A stretch of 64,000 bases of DNA from Nonomuraea cypriaca. Lineage in GTDB: Bacteria > Actinomycetota > Actinomycetes > Streptosporangiales > Streptosporangiaceae. The stretch spans positions 62,001-126,000 of the forward strand of contig NZ_JADOGI010000003.1 in NCBI RefSeq assembly GCF_015645445.1, read 5' to 3'. The position numbers were made by a program, and so were the translations under genes. This document shows positions 24,301 to 31,904 of the stretch, in pieces (within the stretch, counting starts at the first letter, position 1; every line of letters starts with the position of its first letter). The notes under the pieces were generated by a model. It was given only the letters and a program-made list of their open reading frames with translations, made no database searches and had not been told where the DNA came from.

Positions 24301-25566
24301 TACCGCCGTCTCGCCCAGGAGGCCGACGCCGTCGAGGCGTTGGCGCGGCCGTGGCTGGCCCGCCGGGATTCCCCGGCGATCGAGTGGTCGCTGGACGGAG
24401 CCCGGCGATTTGAGAGCAGCCTCGGTGAGGCGCTGTTCCACGATCCCGAGGCGCGCGCCGCGGCGGATCGAACGCTCGCGAAGTTGTTCGACGTTCTCAC
24501 CGCGGTCCATCGGGAACTGCACCCGGAATCCCCGGCGGACCGGACCGAGCAGGCGTTTTTCAAGGATGATCCGAGCAGTCCGGGCCAGGTCGGGCGCGAT
24601 GTGATCTCGTTGTCCGAGCTACGCCGCGACGGCAATCTGCGCATGGTGATGACAGCGCTGTACAACGGCGCCTACTTCAGCAAGGACGAGTTCTCGCTGA
24701 TCGAAACCCTGTATGAGTTGCGAAGCCGGCCGAATTGGCCGGAGACGATGGCGCGCGCCGGCTTGGACGTCTCCCGTTTGGGGCCTGTTCTGGCGGGCCC
24801 GCTCACCACCTCGAGGGACATCTTCAAAATCCCGGCACTCGGTACGCACGCCGCCGAGACCGCGGATGTCGTTACGGAGTACCTGGAAAGTCAGTCCGCC
24901 AGATGGTCACGCACGGTCGAAGACCGGGAGGCGTTCCGGCGGACACCGCAGGATTTTCTCGATCGCCGAATACCCTTGCATGCCCTCGAACTGGCGGCGC
25001 AGCTTCACCATCAATCGGACGCGCCGGAGGCTGGACCTGGTGCGCCCCCAGAGCCGGCCGCTTCGACAGCGATCCGCAACGTGCTGGACGAGCCGGCGGA
25101 CGAAGACAACTGGTCAAGCCTCTTGGCCAGGTCGCACGACGAGCCCCCGGCTCAGGAGGTCCAGCCGCCGCTGGACTGGGTGCTCGGAACGGCTCGCTAC
25201 GGAATGCACGCCGATCACCCGTGGTACGAAACGATTTCCGGTGCAGCCGGCCTCCCCCTTACCGCCGGGATATCGGGCACCGCCGCACGGCTCCACTCGA
25301 TCTTCTGCTGGATACGTCCGGAAGGAGTCACCGAGGAACACTTCGCGCGCGCCCTCCTCGGCTGGATGCTCACCACCGAAGACCATTCCGTCTACGAAAT
25401 AATTCGCGGCATCGAGGTGGCGTCCCCGCACCTCTTCAAAGGGTCGGCCGACGGATACTCTGATGCCGAGGAGCTGTACGAACGGATTGTCCCGCCAAAG
25501 CTCGTTACCGAAATCATCGCTACCATGGGGGCCTCCGGAGACAGGCAGAGGAGAGACCTGTGGTGA
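21391..25566 (+). CDS. 1391-aa polymorphic toxin: WXG100-like head, low-complexity linker, zeta-toxin kinase
   Basis: Start GTG 21391. Residues 1-145 are helical and resemble the WXG100-like N-terminal domain of CpnT-type proteins (GYAADVTKAWGENLPPLADA, DGPAANAFREQAERL). A hydrophobic stretch (about 150-180) and an Ala/Gly-rich region follow, then a Pro/Ala/Thr linker (about 410-690) containing 14-residue repeats. Residues 695-900 form a zeta-toxin domain: LTEEEHRRIFHERIVPSML, Walker A GGQPGAGKST (about 733-742), VDDYKAFHPGY with the catalytic Asp, VEATLG, and RFVPAGDHDSRFAGS. Zeta toxins phosphorylate UDP-N-acetylglucosamine and block cell-wall synthesis. Residues 950-1391 are unassigned, mainly helical. 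No signal peptide is present, so export would need a type VII-like route; no secretion machinery is in the window. The next gene overlaps its 3' end by 7 bases. Confidence 0.82.
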   Translation: MAIDAGAGRNVSSPVTSTPDNLDVTIGSEGYAADVTKAWGENLPPLADALIALISSGRLWPTASESGEAALALAFQDLGTALSAATEPLGRASGKILDGYDGPAANAFREQAERLGSGESGLAAAARLAHGYALQHDSYAREIQYAKLSINIGFWVTLSSALVAALATFFSAGATAPLLGPYARVLRRFLDRIFTRLDNAASVRFAGAVTPKFGAVNVARLSAAPGAKGLLARAVASHALREVPEEVAEGLLIDGYAQAVQRRLGTRTSWDGRRTLATALGDAGGAVLASQIARPVSRLVGGMPGIRALNSAAGDAPGILNALRRYPGRAVQAGLVNGAVSLPAGFMANGVVYGQWGLASPGEVLGSMVAGAGRTNTISPFSVDAVSAIAHPGATLEAADAAAAASDAARAPGSGTAGGAAALSGSPSISSGTNDTAGPSGGTASGSGGGGPAPAASAPFPNTLADALTGAAAPAQQTSAQAPAQQAPAQQAASAQQAPAHGRPGLGPPTSPEPSTGSASAPADSTPASRGSGPGVEGPSATIAGPAPSPATTAPAPGPTTGGPATTAPAPGSTTSGPATTAPAPGPTTSGPAPGPSAAAGPGPTTSGNGWPSPSAQATQGPVDGPASPSALQAASARDNVVPSPRELALALSGASHPPQQVTPGDPATAAPSDTARSPHGHAAHQAPSQNPRPAPDHVLTEEEHRRIFHERIVPSMLSGATRSIEPTMIVVGGQPGAGKSTTIARLHDDLQDRGGAVRIIVDDYKAFHPGYDQLLAWDDIAANALIQPIAKKWQSMAFDYVIERHYNVIVEATLGNPEDAREFIQHFTGHGYRVETEFVATAGPQSRLSILTRYLGEKVSEGAGRFVPAGDHDSRFAGSAETAAQLESDDPPVQVDAIRVRLRTGETIFANERGPDGAWTSARGARDALLTERERPWSRAERQAFTRRLNDLRATLEKQRREHPDSPATYRRLAQEADAVEALARPWLARRDSPAIEWSLDGARRFESSLGEALFHDPEARAAADRTLAKLFDVLTAVHRELHPESPADRTEQAFFKDDPSSPGQVGRDVISLSELRRDGNLRMVMTALYNGAYFSKDEFSLIETLYELRSRPNWPETMARAGLDVSRLGPVLAGPLTTSRDIFKIPALGTHAAETADVVTEYLESQSARWSRTVEDREAFRRTPQDFLDRRIPLHALELAAQLHHQSDAPEAGPGAPPEPAASTAIRNVLDEPADEDNWSSLLARSHDEPPAQEVQPPLDWVLGTARYGMHADHPWYETISGAAGLPLTAGISGTAARLHSIFCWIRPEGVTEEHFARALLGWMLTTEDHSVYEIIRGIEVASPHLFKGSADGYSDAEELYERIVPPKLVTEIIATMGASGDRQRRDLW
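23038..23163 (+). repeat. Three 42-base tandem repeats in the toxin linker
   Basis: Three near-identical 42-base units (23038-23079, 23080-23121, 23122-23163) encode PATTAPAPGPTTGG-like 14-residue repeats, followed by a partial fourth. They form a flexible, secreted-protein-type linker before the kinase domain. Shorter AQQAPAQQ repeats lie at about 22800-22890. Confidence 0.85.
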
Positions 25567-26627
25567 ATTACCGGTTTCCGCAGCTTGTGGCGAATTGTCA
25601 CATGATGCTGCTGCGGTTGTCCGGGCGGGTTCCTGACAGCCTGATCGCCGAGGCCAGAGATCGCCTCGTCGCGGAGGACCTGGAGAAGCTGGCCGGCACT
25701 GTGACCGCCGCCGTCGTCGAGGGTGGCATAGCACTCGACGAGCGTGACGCCGACCTCCTCGCCGGCCTCCTGACCAGTGCGGGCATGGACCCCACGCCCC
25801 TTTCCAGGGTTGCGCGGACGGCGGAAGCACCCCTCCCGGCATGGGAATTCGCCCCTGTGCCGCTGCCGGTGCTGCGTGCCCACGGCGACCGGATCGGCCG
25901 TTGCCTCGACCTCACCGGCGATGCGGACAGGGCGCTCGCCGACGGCCTGCTCGACGAACGAGACGCGAGCCTGATCGACTGGGTCGCCCCTCAGCCGGGC
26001 ATCGTAGGTCTGTGGCGGGCCTGGAGATTCCCGCGTACCGGCTCTCCCCTGGCCGGTGCCCGCCGCGTCCATCTCATCGAGGTCACGCCCGGGACAGACC
26101 CGCCTCTCCTGGCCTTGCGCGCCCAGGTCGTGCTCAGCCGGCAAGGAGAGTTGGATCCGCGAGTCGAGGTCTACACCGGCGAACATCCGCTTCCGGCCTA
26201 CCAGCGGACCGCGCGAGCCTGGTCGTCGCTACTCTGGGCGCCCACCCCGGCACACCGCTTCCGTCACGCGCGGCTGTACGACACCGCCGAGAACGGCTTC
26301 CACGTCGATCATCCCCGGATCGGCGACGCGGAGCAGCGGGAGAAGATCACAGGTTATCTCACCTCAGCGACGCTGATCCGTGAGAACACTGTCCGCCGCG
26401 ACGACATCATGGACCCCTCGCGCCGCGGCGTCGTGCCATGGAACTTCCGGACGGACGGCACGTGGATCTGGTCGGAGGCCATCGCCTATTACCTGCGCGA
26501 GCACCGGCTGGCGCCGGCCGCGGACTTCCTCGGCCATCTCACCGCCGCGGTCCCTCGGCCACCGGCGGTGGACACGGTGACGTGGTTCAGGGCCAGAGCG
26601 GCGTTGTACCGGTTCACGAAGGCATGA
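25560..26627 (+). CDS. Unknown 355-aa protein coupled to the zeta toxin (candidate immunity or partner)
   Basis: It starts at GTG 25560 or 25563, overlapping the toxin stop (25564-25566), so the two are translated together. I do not recognise a characterised family. Residues 1-80 are helical; residues 95-235 contain beta-like segments (VHLIEVTPGTDPPLLALRA, RVEVYTGEHPLPAYQ); the C-terminal part has RRGVVPWNFRTDGTWIWSEA then IAYYLREHRLAPAADFLGHL, a Trp/Phe-rich block seen, as I recall, in uncharacterised proteins of actinomycete toxin loci. There is no signal peptide. Position immediately after a toxin gene suggests an antitoxin or immunity role, but classical epsilon antitoxins are about 90 residues and unrelated. 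Its 3' end overlaps the convergent zeta gene by 14 bases. Confidence 0.7.
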   Translation: MVNYRFPQLVANCHMMLLRLSGRVPDSLIAEARDRLVAEDLEKLAGTVTAAVVEGGIALDERDADLLAGLLTSAGMDPTPLSRVARTAEAPLPAWEFAPVPLPVLRAHGDRIGRCLDLTGDADRALADGLLDERDASLIDWVAPQPGIVGLWRAWRFPRTGSPLAGARRVHLIEVTPGTDPPLLALRAQVVLSRQGELDPRVEVYTGEHPLPAYQRTARAWSSLLWAPTPAHRFRHARLYDTAENGFHVDHPRIGDAEQREKITGYLTSATLIRENTVRRDDIMDPSRRGVVPWNFRTDGTWIWSEAIAYYLREHRLAPAADFLGHLTAAVPRPPAVDTVTWFRARAALYRFTKA

Positions 26628-27369
26628 GCACGCGCCAGTCACCATGGCGGCAGTGGTAGCGGAGCATCAGGTGCAGCCTGGACACGGCTTCGGCAGCGGC
26701 CATCATCTCCACCTCGACCCGATATCCGGCGTCCAGGAAAACCGCCGCGTAGTCGTTCGCGTCGTCGGGGAGATTCACCCCGACTTCGAGGACCACGTCC
26801 ACCCGGCGAGCGATGGCCCGCTCAACGGCCAGCGCGCACCAGCCCAGTGCGTCGGTCATCACCCGGTCACCGGCGGCGGGATCATCCTGGACGACCAGTT
26901 CCCAGCTGCGCGGATGATAAGCGAGGAACGCCTCCGGGTCGATCGCTTCGCAGTGCGCGCGGGCTCGTGCCGCCCGGCGGACTCGCGTCGTCTTACCGGT
27001 GCCCGGAGACCCCGCGACGATGAGCGCGGCCGGGTCCGCGCTGGGCTTCGCGGTATTCAGCATGTCAGGCACGATGTACTCGCGGAAAATGCTGAGGTGC
27101 TCTTCCGGGGTGAGCCGGTAGTCATCGGGTGACGAGCGAGGCATGACCTCGAGTGAGCCACCGAGCTCAGTCAACTGGGCGCCGTACGTCGTGATGGCCT
27201 GGTCCACAGCCGCCCCGTCGGATGCGTCGAGCGTGAGAAGTTCCCGCAGATAGCCACGCCGGCGCTCGCGCCACCCCGGGCCGGCTTCCGCCGCACTACA
27301 ACGCGCCATGAGACTGCCGATGATGTCCAGAGCGGCTTCGAAATGCAGCGCCTCATCTCTGCCTGCCAC
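26614..27369 (-). CDS. Second zeta-toxin-like protein, C-terminally truncated
   Basis: A 251-residue protein from GTG 27369, which has GGAGG eight bases upstream. An N-terminal helical region (1-80) precedes a zeta domain: LTPEEHLSIFREYIVPDMLN, Walker A GSPGTGKT (about 120-127), DPEAFLAYHP with the catalytic Asp and HP pair, and DVVLEVGVN. The start of its kinase domain resembles that of the large toxin (LTxEEHxxIFxExIVPxML). It ends soon after SRLHLMLRYH, before the arginine/HD segment (RFVPxxxHD) that completes zeta active sites. The end overlaps tail to tail with the 355-residue gene, so a deletion may have removed its last part. It could be an inactive or regulatory homologue. Confidence 0.75.
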   Translation of the reverse strand: MAGRDEALHFEAALDIIGSLMARCSAAEAGPGWRERRRGYLRELLTLDASDGAAVDQAITTYGAQLTELGGSLEVMPRSSPDDYRLTPEEHLSIFREYIVPDMLNTAKPSADPAALIVAGSPGTGKTTRVRRAARARAHCEAIDPEAFLAYHPRSWELVVQDDPAAGDRVMTDALGWCALAVERAIARRVDVVLEVGVNLPDDANDYAAVFLDAGYRVEVEMMAAAEAVSRLHLMLRYHCRHGDWRVLMPS

Positions 27370-27605
27370 GGCCAGCCTCCGTACATCCCGGTCGACACAA
27401 ACTAATCCACCTCCTGGCCGAACCTACCCGGCTGAGCGCGCGTGGTGCGCTCGATCTCGGCCTTTGGAGAGCCGGCCCGCTCATGCCCTTCTGCGGCATG
27501 CGACGGATCGCCACGCGGGGCAGCGTGGTCCCGACGGAGACACACCGGATTTGCATGACCGTCACGCGGCCGAAACACCGGACGGCCACTGTGGAGCGAC
27601 CCCCG

Positions 27606-28913
27606 ATGATCACGGGCCGCCCGCGGTGCCGTTGCCGACGATGGGAGTTCAGCATTTCCACCAACCACTGGAGCTCGGCAAGCCGGAGGAGCCTGCTGGC
27701 CGCCGGACTGGCCGCGACGTTCACGGCCGGCGTCGCCGCCCCCGCCCAGGCGTCGCCCGGTGACAAGAACGGCCGCGGCGGTCCCAAGCCTGGGAAGTGG
27801 GACCATCACCTCAGGTCCACCCCGGACACATTGCACTGGGGCGGCTACCCGATCGGCTGGGAGCCCGGCCTCACGATGAGGTCGGGTGAGACCGTCCGCG
27901 TCGACACCCTCTCTCACCAGGGCTTCACCAACCCTGCCAGCCACCCACGCGACTACTTCGGTGCCTTCGGGGTCAAGCCGGACGAGATCCTCGCCGACGG
28001 GCTGGCGTTCTGGGAGACGCTGCCCGAGCGCCAAGCCACGGGCAGGCAGTACGGCGGGCACGTCCTGACCGGCCCGATCTACATCGAGGGCGCCGAGCCA
28101 GGAGACACCATCGCGGTCGACATTCTCGACATCGACACCCGGGTGCCCTACGGCTTCAACAACACCGCTCCGACCGGCGGTGTCATGGCCACGTTCTACC
28201 CCGGCTGGCGCGAGGGCGACGAGGGCCTCGACATACCCGCCGAGATCCCGCCCGATCTTCCGGCCGGTGTCTGGCCCGACGTCCGCACCCACCTCTACCG
28301 GACCGGCATGTACCGCGGTGAGGAGGTCGTCTTCTTCGCCGACGACATCATCATTCCGACCCACAAGTTCATGGGGATCATCGCGGTCGCTTCGCCGACA
28401 GGCGAGTTCGTCGGCAACACCGAGGACGCGCCGCCGCCGGCCACCGGCGTGCAGAACTCGACGCCGCCGGGCAAGTTCGGCGGCAACATGGACGTCCGCG
28501 ACCTCAACGTCGGGACGAAGCTCTACCTGCCGGTCTTCCAGCCCGGCGCGCAGGTCTTCATCGGTGACCCGCACAGCTGCCAGGGCGACGGCGAGGTCAG
28601 CGGCACCGCCGTCGAGCACTCGCTCGCCGGCACGTTCCGCATCACCCTGATCAAGGACGTGGAAACCGCGCTGCCGTGGGCCGAGACCAAGGATCACTGG
28701 ATCATGATGGGCATCCACTGGGACCTCGACCGCGCCATGCGGATCGCGGTCGAGAGGACCGTCGACTTCCTCGTCACCACCCAGGGCCTGACCGTCCCGA
28801 AGGCCTACTCGTTCGCCTCGATCGCGGTGAACTACCACAACGCCGAGGTCGTCGACCGTACCCAGGTCGTGACCGGCTACATCCCGAAGAGCGTCTTCAA
28901 GGGCCGCCGCTGA
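27606..28913 (+). CDS. Secreted acetamidase/formamidase family protein
   Basis: A protein of about 435 residues of the FmdA/AmdA family (PF03069), which hydrolyses short amides to acids and ammonia. Family landmarks are GHVLTGPIYIEGAEPGDTIA, VDILDID, the GNMDVRDLNVGTKLYLPVF block with its metal or substrate residues, and IGDPHSCQGDGEVSGTAVEH. Unusually for the family it carries an N-terminal signal, with SRRSLLAAGLAATFTAGVAA cut near AQA-SP, which looks Tat-like. ATG 27606 is preferred because GGAG lies eight bases upstream and the signal follows; a longer frame begins at 27483. It stands alone between convergent and divergent neighbours. Confidence 0.87.
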   Translation: MITGRPRCRCRRWEFSISTNHWSSASRRSLLAAGLAATFTAGVAAPAQASPGDKNGRGGPKPGKWDHHLRSTPDTLHWGGYPIGWEPGLTMRSGETVRVDTLSHQGFTNPASHPRDYFGAFGVKPDEILADGLAFWETLPERQATGRQYGGHVLTGPIYIEGAEPGDTIAVDILDIDTRVPYGFNNTAPTGGVMATFYPGWREGDEGLDIPAEIPPDLPAGVWPDVRTHLYRTGMYRGEEVVFFADDIIIPTHKFMGIIAVASPTGEFVGNTEDAPPPATGVQNSTPPGKFGGNMDVRDLNVGTKLYLPVFQPGAQVFIGDPHSCQGDGEVSGTAVEHSLAGTFRITLIKDVETALPWAETKDHWIMMGIHWDLDRAMRIAVERTVDFLVTTQGLTVPKAYSFASIAVNYHNAEVVDRTQVVTGYIPKSVFKGRR

Positions 28914-28989
28914 TCCGGCCCCGGCGTACAGCCGGATCTCGGCAACCTGCCTCGAACCAGAAGCGCGGTACGGGCCCACGGATGCGCGG

Positions 28990-29535
28990 TCACGGCCGGT
29001 CGGCGCAGAGCGTGAGCGGGGGGCTGCGGTACACGATCGCGCGCGGCAGCTCGTCAGGGGTCTTGGTCCAGTTCGGAACGTCCTTGCCGCAGACCGAGGC
29101 GTCAGCGGACCCATCCGACACCTTGGTGACCTGGTAGGTCGCCGAGGCTCCGCAAGTCACCTTGGACGCCTTGCCGGTGGGGAAGCCGATCTCCTGGTAG
29201 AAGCAGTCGCCCTCCTTCGCGTTCAGCGTCAGGCACAGCTGGCTGCGCGATCGGCGGCTGCCGACCTGGACGTATCCGTTGGTGACGTCGTCGCAGCGGC
29301 TCGCCTTCTTGATCACCTTGTAGGCGGCCTGCGGGGTGGTGCATGCGACGATGTGGAAGTCGTCCCGGACGGTCTTGCCACCCCTTCCGAGCGCTTCGAG
29401 GCAGGACCCGACCTGGGCGTTGCTCGGATCGTCCTCAGGGGCGCAGCCCGCGGCCACGGCGATCAGGAGCACGCAGGCAAGTCCTGTGGTGAGGCGGGCC
29501 ACAGGACGGTGGCGATCACTCGTGGTGCCGGTCAT
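28990..29535 (-). CDS. Lipoprotein, LppU-like
   Basis: A protein of about 181 residues with a signal peptide and lipobox AVAAGC, so it should be anchored outside the membrane. The mature part has six or more cysteines (SCLEAL, VACTTP, SRCDDV, QLCLTL, GDCFYQ, VTCGAS) and pattern elements (VGSCL, AYKVIKK) like those of actinobacterial LppU/SCO3897-type lipoproteins of unknown function. The start is ATG 29535, giving the shorter form with a proper signal peptide. Confidence 0.65.
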   Translation of the reverse strand: MTGTTSDRHRPVARLTTGLACVLLIAVAAGCAPEDDPSNAQVGSCLEALGRGGKTVRDDFHIVACTTPQAAYKVIKKASRCDDVTNGYVQVGSRRSRSQLCLTLNAKEGDCFYQEIGFPTGKASKVTCGASATYQVTKVSDGSADASVCGKDVPNWTKTPDELPRAIVYRSPPLTLCADRP

Positions 29536-29691
29536 GGCACGGCAGCCTAGGCCAGTTCGCCGGACACTCCCCCTCATTTGCGGATTCGTCGAAGCGTCCG
29601 GCGAAGGCCTGCGCCTCCCGCCTCGTCTCCGGCGAGCTGGTGAACACCGAGTTCTGCCGACACCATCCCGACCGGCATGGCCACCCCGCCG

Positions 29692-30303
29692 TCAGCGGTG
29701 TGCGGCGAAGGGGTCGGCGGCCAGGCGGCGGAACTCCTGGGCGGCCTGCCAGGCGGCACGCGCGTACGGCTCCGGGCGGTGACCAGCCAGGATGGCGTCG
29801 GCCAGAGCGTGGAGCCGCACCGGCGAGAACAGGCTGCGCGTGGCGGGGTCGTCGAGCTGAAGGCTGACCACATGACCGGTGCGCGGATCCTGGACCCGGA
29901 GCCGAGGGATCAGCCGCCCCGTCGGCGCCGAACCGGCGTTTCCTGCGAAGGACCGCTCGACGACCGAGTCGATCGTGATCAGTGCGGCCTCGGCGAGATC
30001 ACAACGGCGCGTGGTGAAGGCGGAGCGCACCACCAGCACCGTGCCGTCGAGCCAGGCGGCCGCGCGCAGAATGTCCAGCAGCAGAAAGCCCAGGGAGGCG
30101 ACGCACAGGAGCGCGACCCCGGCGCAGAGGATGCCCAGCACCGCGGCCAGCCAGCCGGACAGGATGGTGGCGATCCAACCCATGACGAGGAGCAGGAACA
30201 GCACCAGGACGCTGGAACACCCGATCAGCGCCTTGAGGCCCCACGAGCGCCCGCCGTGCAGCCGGACGCGCTGCTGACGGCCCATGCCCTCGCTCGACGT
30301 CAC
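29692..30303 (-). CDS. Two-helix membrane protein of unknown function
   Basis: A 203-residue protein with two closely spaced membrane helices (about residues 25-50 and 52-78: SSVLVLFLLLVMGWIATIL and AAVLGILCAGVALLCVASLG), then a soluble beta-rich part resembling a PH-like fold (DGTVLVVRSAFTTRRCDLAE, RLRVQDPRTGHVVSLQLDD). The start may instead be ATG 30285 (MGRQQRV). No characterised homologue comes to mind. It probably senses or scaffolds at the inner membrane. Confidence 0.6.
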   Translation of the reverse strand: MTSSEGMGRQQRVRLHGGRSWGLKALIGCSSVLVLFLLLVMGWIATILSGWLAAVLGILCAGVALLCVASLGFLLLDILRAAAWLDGTVLVVRSAFTTRRCDLAEAALITIDSVVERSFAGNAGSAPTGRLIPRLRVQDPRTGHVVSLQLDDPATRSLFSPVRLHALADAILAGHRPEPYARAAWQAAQEFRRLAADPFAAHR

Positions 30304-30622
30304 CTCGGCGAACTCTCCTCAAAGGTAGCCATCGCCTCAACCTACCCGGACTCGACCTGCACGGCCGTGCCGCTCACCAGAACACGGCGGCCGGGAACCC
30401 GCCGCGAGCACCACGGCTACGTGAGTACGGCGCGGCAGGCGGGTTCAGGTCGTGGCCGAGTTCTGCAGGCCATCGCGCGGCCAGGTCCTCGCGACGGCGC
30501 AGAAGGAGCAGCGCCGCCTCGGTGGAGACGCCCGCCCAGGCCCATCGAGAGTCTCCCGCACCTTGGGCGCGGGGTCTTCGCTGTGGTGAGGGCCGTCGAG
30601 CGTGCTCGACGATTGCTGAGGA
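30304..30622. other. Gene-poor stretch
   Basis: No complete gene is supported. On the minus strand a protein-like segment (VSTEAALLLLRRREDLAARW, then PAELGHDL) runs to a stop near 30373 without a start or a recognised family, and may be the tail of a lost gene. Confidence 0.3.
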
Positions 30623-30934
30623 TCAGTCGTCGTAGTCGCGCTTGAACTTCACGATCTTGCCGTTCTTCAGCGACACGTAGACGTCGTACTCCCAGTTGCC
30701 CTTGCGGAGTTCGACCTTGCACACCCGGTGGCCGTGCTCCCACTCGCGTTCGGTGTCGGTGACGTGCGCGCCGGGCGCCTTCTTCTTGGCGATCTTGACA
30801 GCCGTGGTGCAGTTGATGGCGGTGGCGTCGGTGAGGGCCGTTTGCGGGGCGGCGGCCAGGGCGGATGTGGTGCCGCCCGCCAGCACGACTAAGGTTCCGA
30901 TTCCCGCGGTGATGATCTTGCTGCGTGTGTTCAT
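30623..30934 (-). CDS. Small secreted PepSY-like protein
   Basis: A 103-residue protein with a signal peptide (cut near ALA-AAP) and a mature part of about 75 residues whose layout, AVKIAKKKAPGAHVTDTEREW then VCKVELRKGNWEYDVYVSLK and a final KIVKFKRDYDD, matches a PepSY domain. Such domains may bind or inhibit proteases or act in signalling at the envelope. It has a normal full length for a single-domain secreted PepSY protein. Confidence 0.75.
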   Translation of the reverse strand: MNTRSKIITAGIGTLVVLAGGTTSALAAAPQTALTDATAINCTTAVKIAKKKAPGAHVTDTEREWEHGHRVCKVELRKGNWEYDVYVSLKNGKIVKFKRDYDD

Positions 30935-31026
30935 GGCCCCAGGTTGCCGATTTCGGTGATAGCGCCGCGCTAGCTAATCGTTAAGGGCGAGATAAGGTGC
31001 GGTCGTCTTCGGCCGACCCGCGCCGG

Positions 31027-31800
31027 TCACGCACCGCCTGGCTCGGCGATCCGCTCCCACATCGACTTCATCTCGGCGAACCCCTGCTCCATGACCCCCA
31101 CCATGGCCTTCCTGGCCCGCTCTCCGTCGCGCCGCTGGATCGCCTGAGCCACGTCGGTGTGCAGCTGCAAAGCCCGCTCGTCCGGGTAATGAGGCATCAG
31201 GTGGTAGTGGTGACGGCCGGCGAGCACCTCGGCGACGATCAGTTGCAGTTCCGCGAACATCTCGTTGCCGGACGCGGCCAGCACCCGTCGGTGAAAGTCG
31301 ATGTCCAGGCTGAGGAAGCGCGCCTCGTCACCGGCCTTCCCCGCGGCCCACAACTTGGCCCCGAGCCCGACCAACTCGCTCGCCTCGTCGTCGTCGATCC
31401 GCTCGGCGGCCAACATGGCGGCGTGCGGCTCGATCGCGGTCCGCAGCTCGCTGATCGAGCGCATCTGCGCCATCCGCCCGTCCGAGGCGAGCCGCCAGCG
31501 AATCACCTGCGGATCGAAGACCTTCCACGCCCGGGCGGGCTGGATCATGATCCCGACCCGGCGCCGGGTCTCGACGAGCCCCATGGAGGCGAGCACTCGC
31601 AGCACTTCACGGATCACCGAGCGGGAGACCTGGTAGCGGTCGACCAGGTCTTCGATGCTCAGGACGGAACCGGCGGCCACGTCTCCGCTGCAGACGGCGG
31701 TGCCGAGGTGGTCGAGGACGCGTGCGTGCAGCCCAGCCTCAGCGGGAGCGTGCCGGGTGGGGGCACCCCGGGAGAAGGACTGGATCACACGATAAAGCAT
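31027..31800 (-). CDS. GntR family regulator, FadR subfamily
   Basis: A 257-residue repressor with an N-terminal winged helix-turn-helix (VLSIEDLVDRYQVSRSVIRE, about residues 45-64) and a helical FCD ligand-binding domain with the metal- or ligand-binding pattern (LDIDFHRRVLAASGNEMF, HTDVAQAIQRRDGERARKAM). Members of this subfamily often respond to sugar acids such as gluconate, galacturonate or related. It is divergent from the sugar importer at 31905 and shares an intergenic region with an inverted repeat, so it probably represses that operon. Confidence 0.9.
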   Translation of the reverse strand: MLYRVIQSFSRGAPTRHAPAEAGLHARVLDHLGTAVCSGDVAAGSVLSIEDLVDRYQVSRSVIREVLRVLASMGLVETRRRVGIMIQPARAWKVFDPQVIRWRLASDGRMAQMRSISELRTAIEPHAAMLAAERIDDDEASELVGLGAKLWAAGKAGDEARFLSLDIDFHRRVLAASGNEMFAELQLIVAEVLAGRHHYHLMPHYPDERALQLHTDVAQAIQRRDGERARKAMVGVMEQGFAEMKSMWERIAEPGGA

Positions 31801-31811
31801 ATCAGTTGGAG

Positions 31812-31866
31812 GTCGGCTCTTGAATAAATCAGCTTTTTTGTCCTAACATCCCGGCATTAAGCCGAC
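31812..31866. promoter_or_regulatory. Importer promoter flanked by an inverted repeat
   Basis: A 7-base inverted repeat (GTCGGCT at 31812-31818, AGCCGAC at 31860-31866) brackets an AT-rich promoter: TTGAAT (31820-31825), 18 bases, TAACAT (31844-31849), reading toward the binding-protein gene. Bound GntR protein could occlude it. It lies between divergent start codons. Confidence 0.45.
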
Positions 31867-31904
31867 GTTACGAGAGTGTGGCGCTCTTCAGGGGGACGGC
31901 GACC

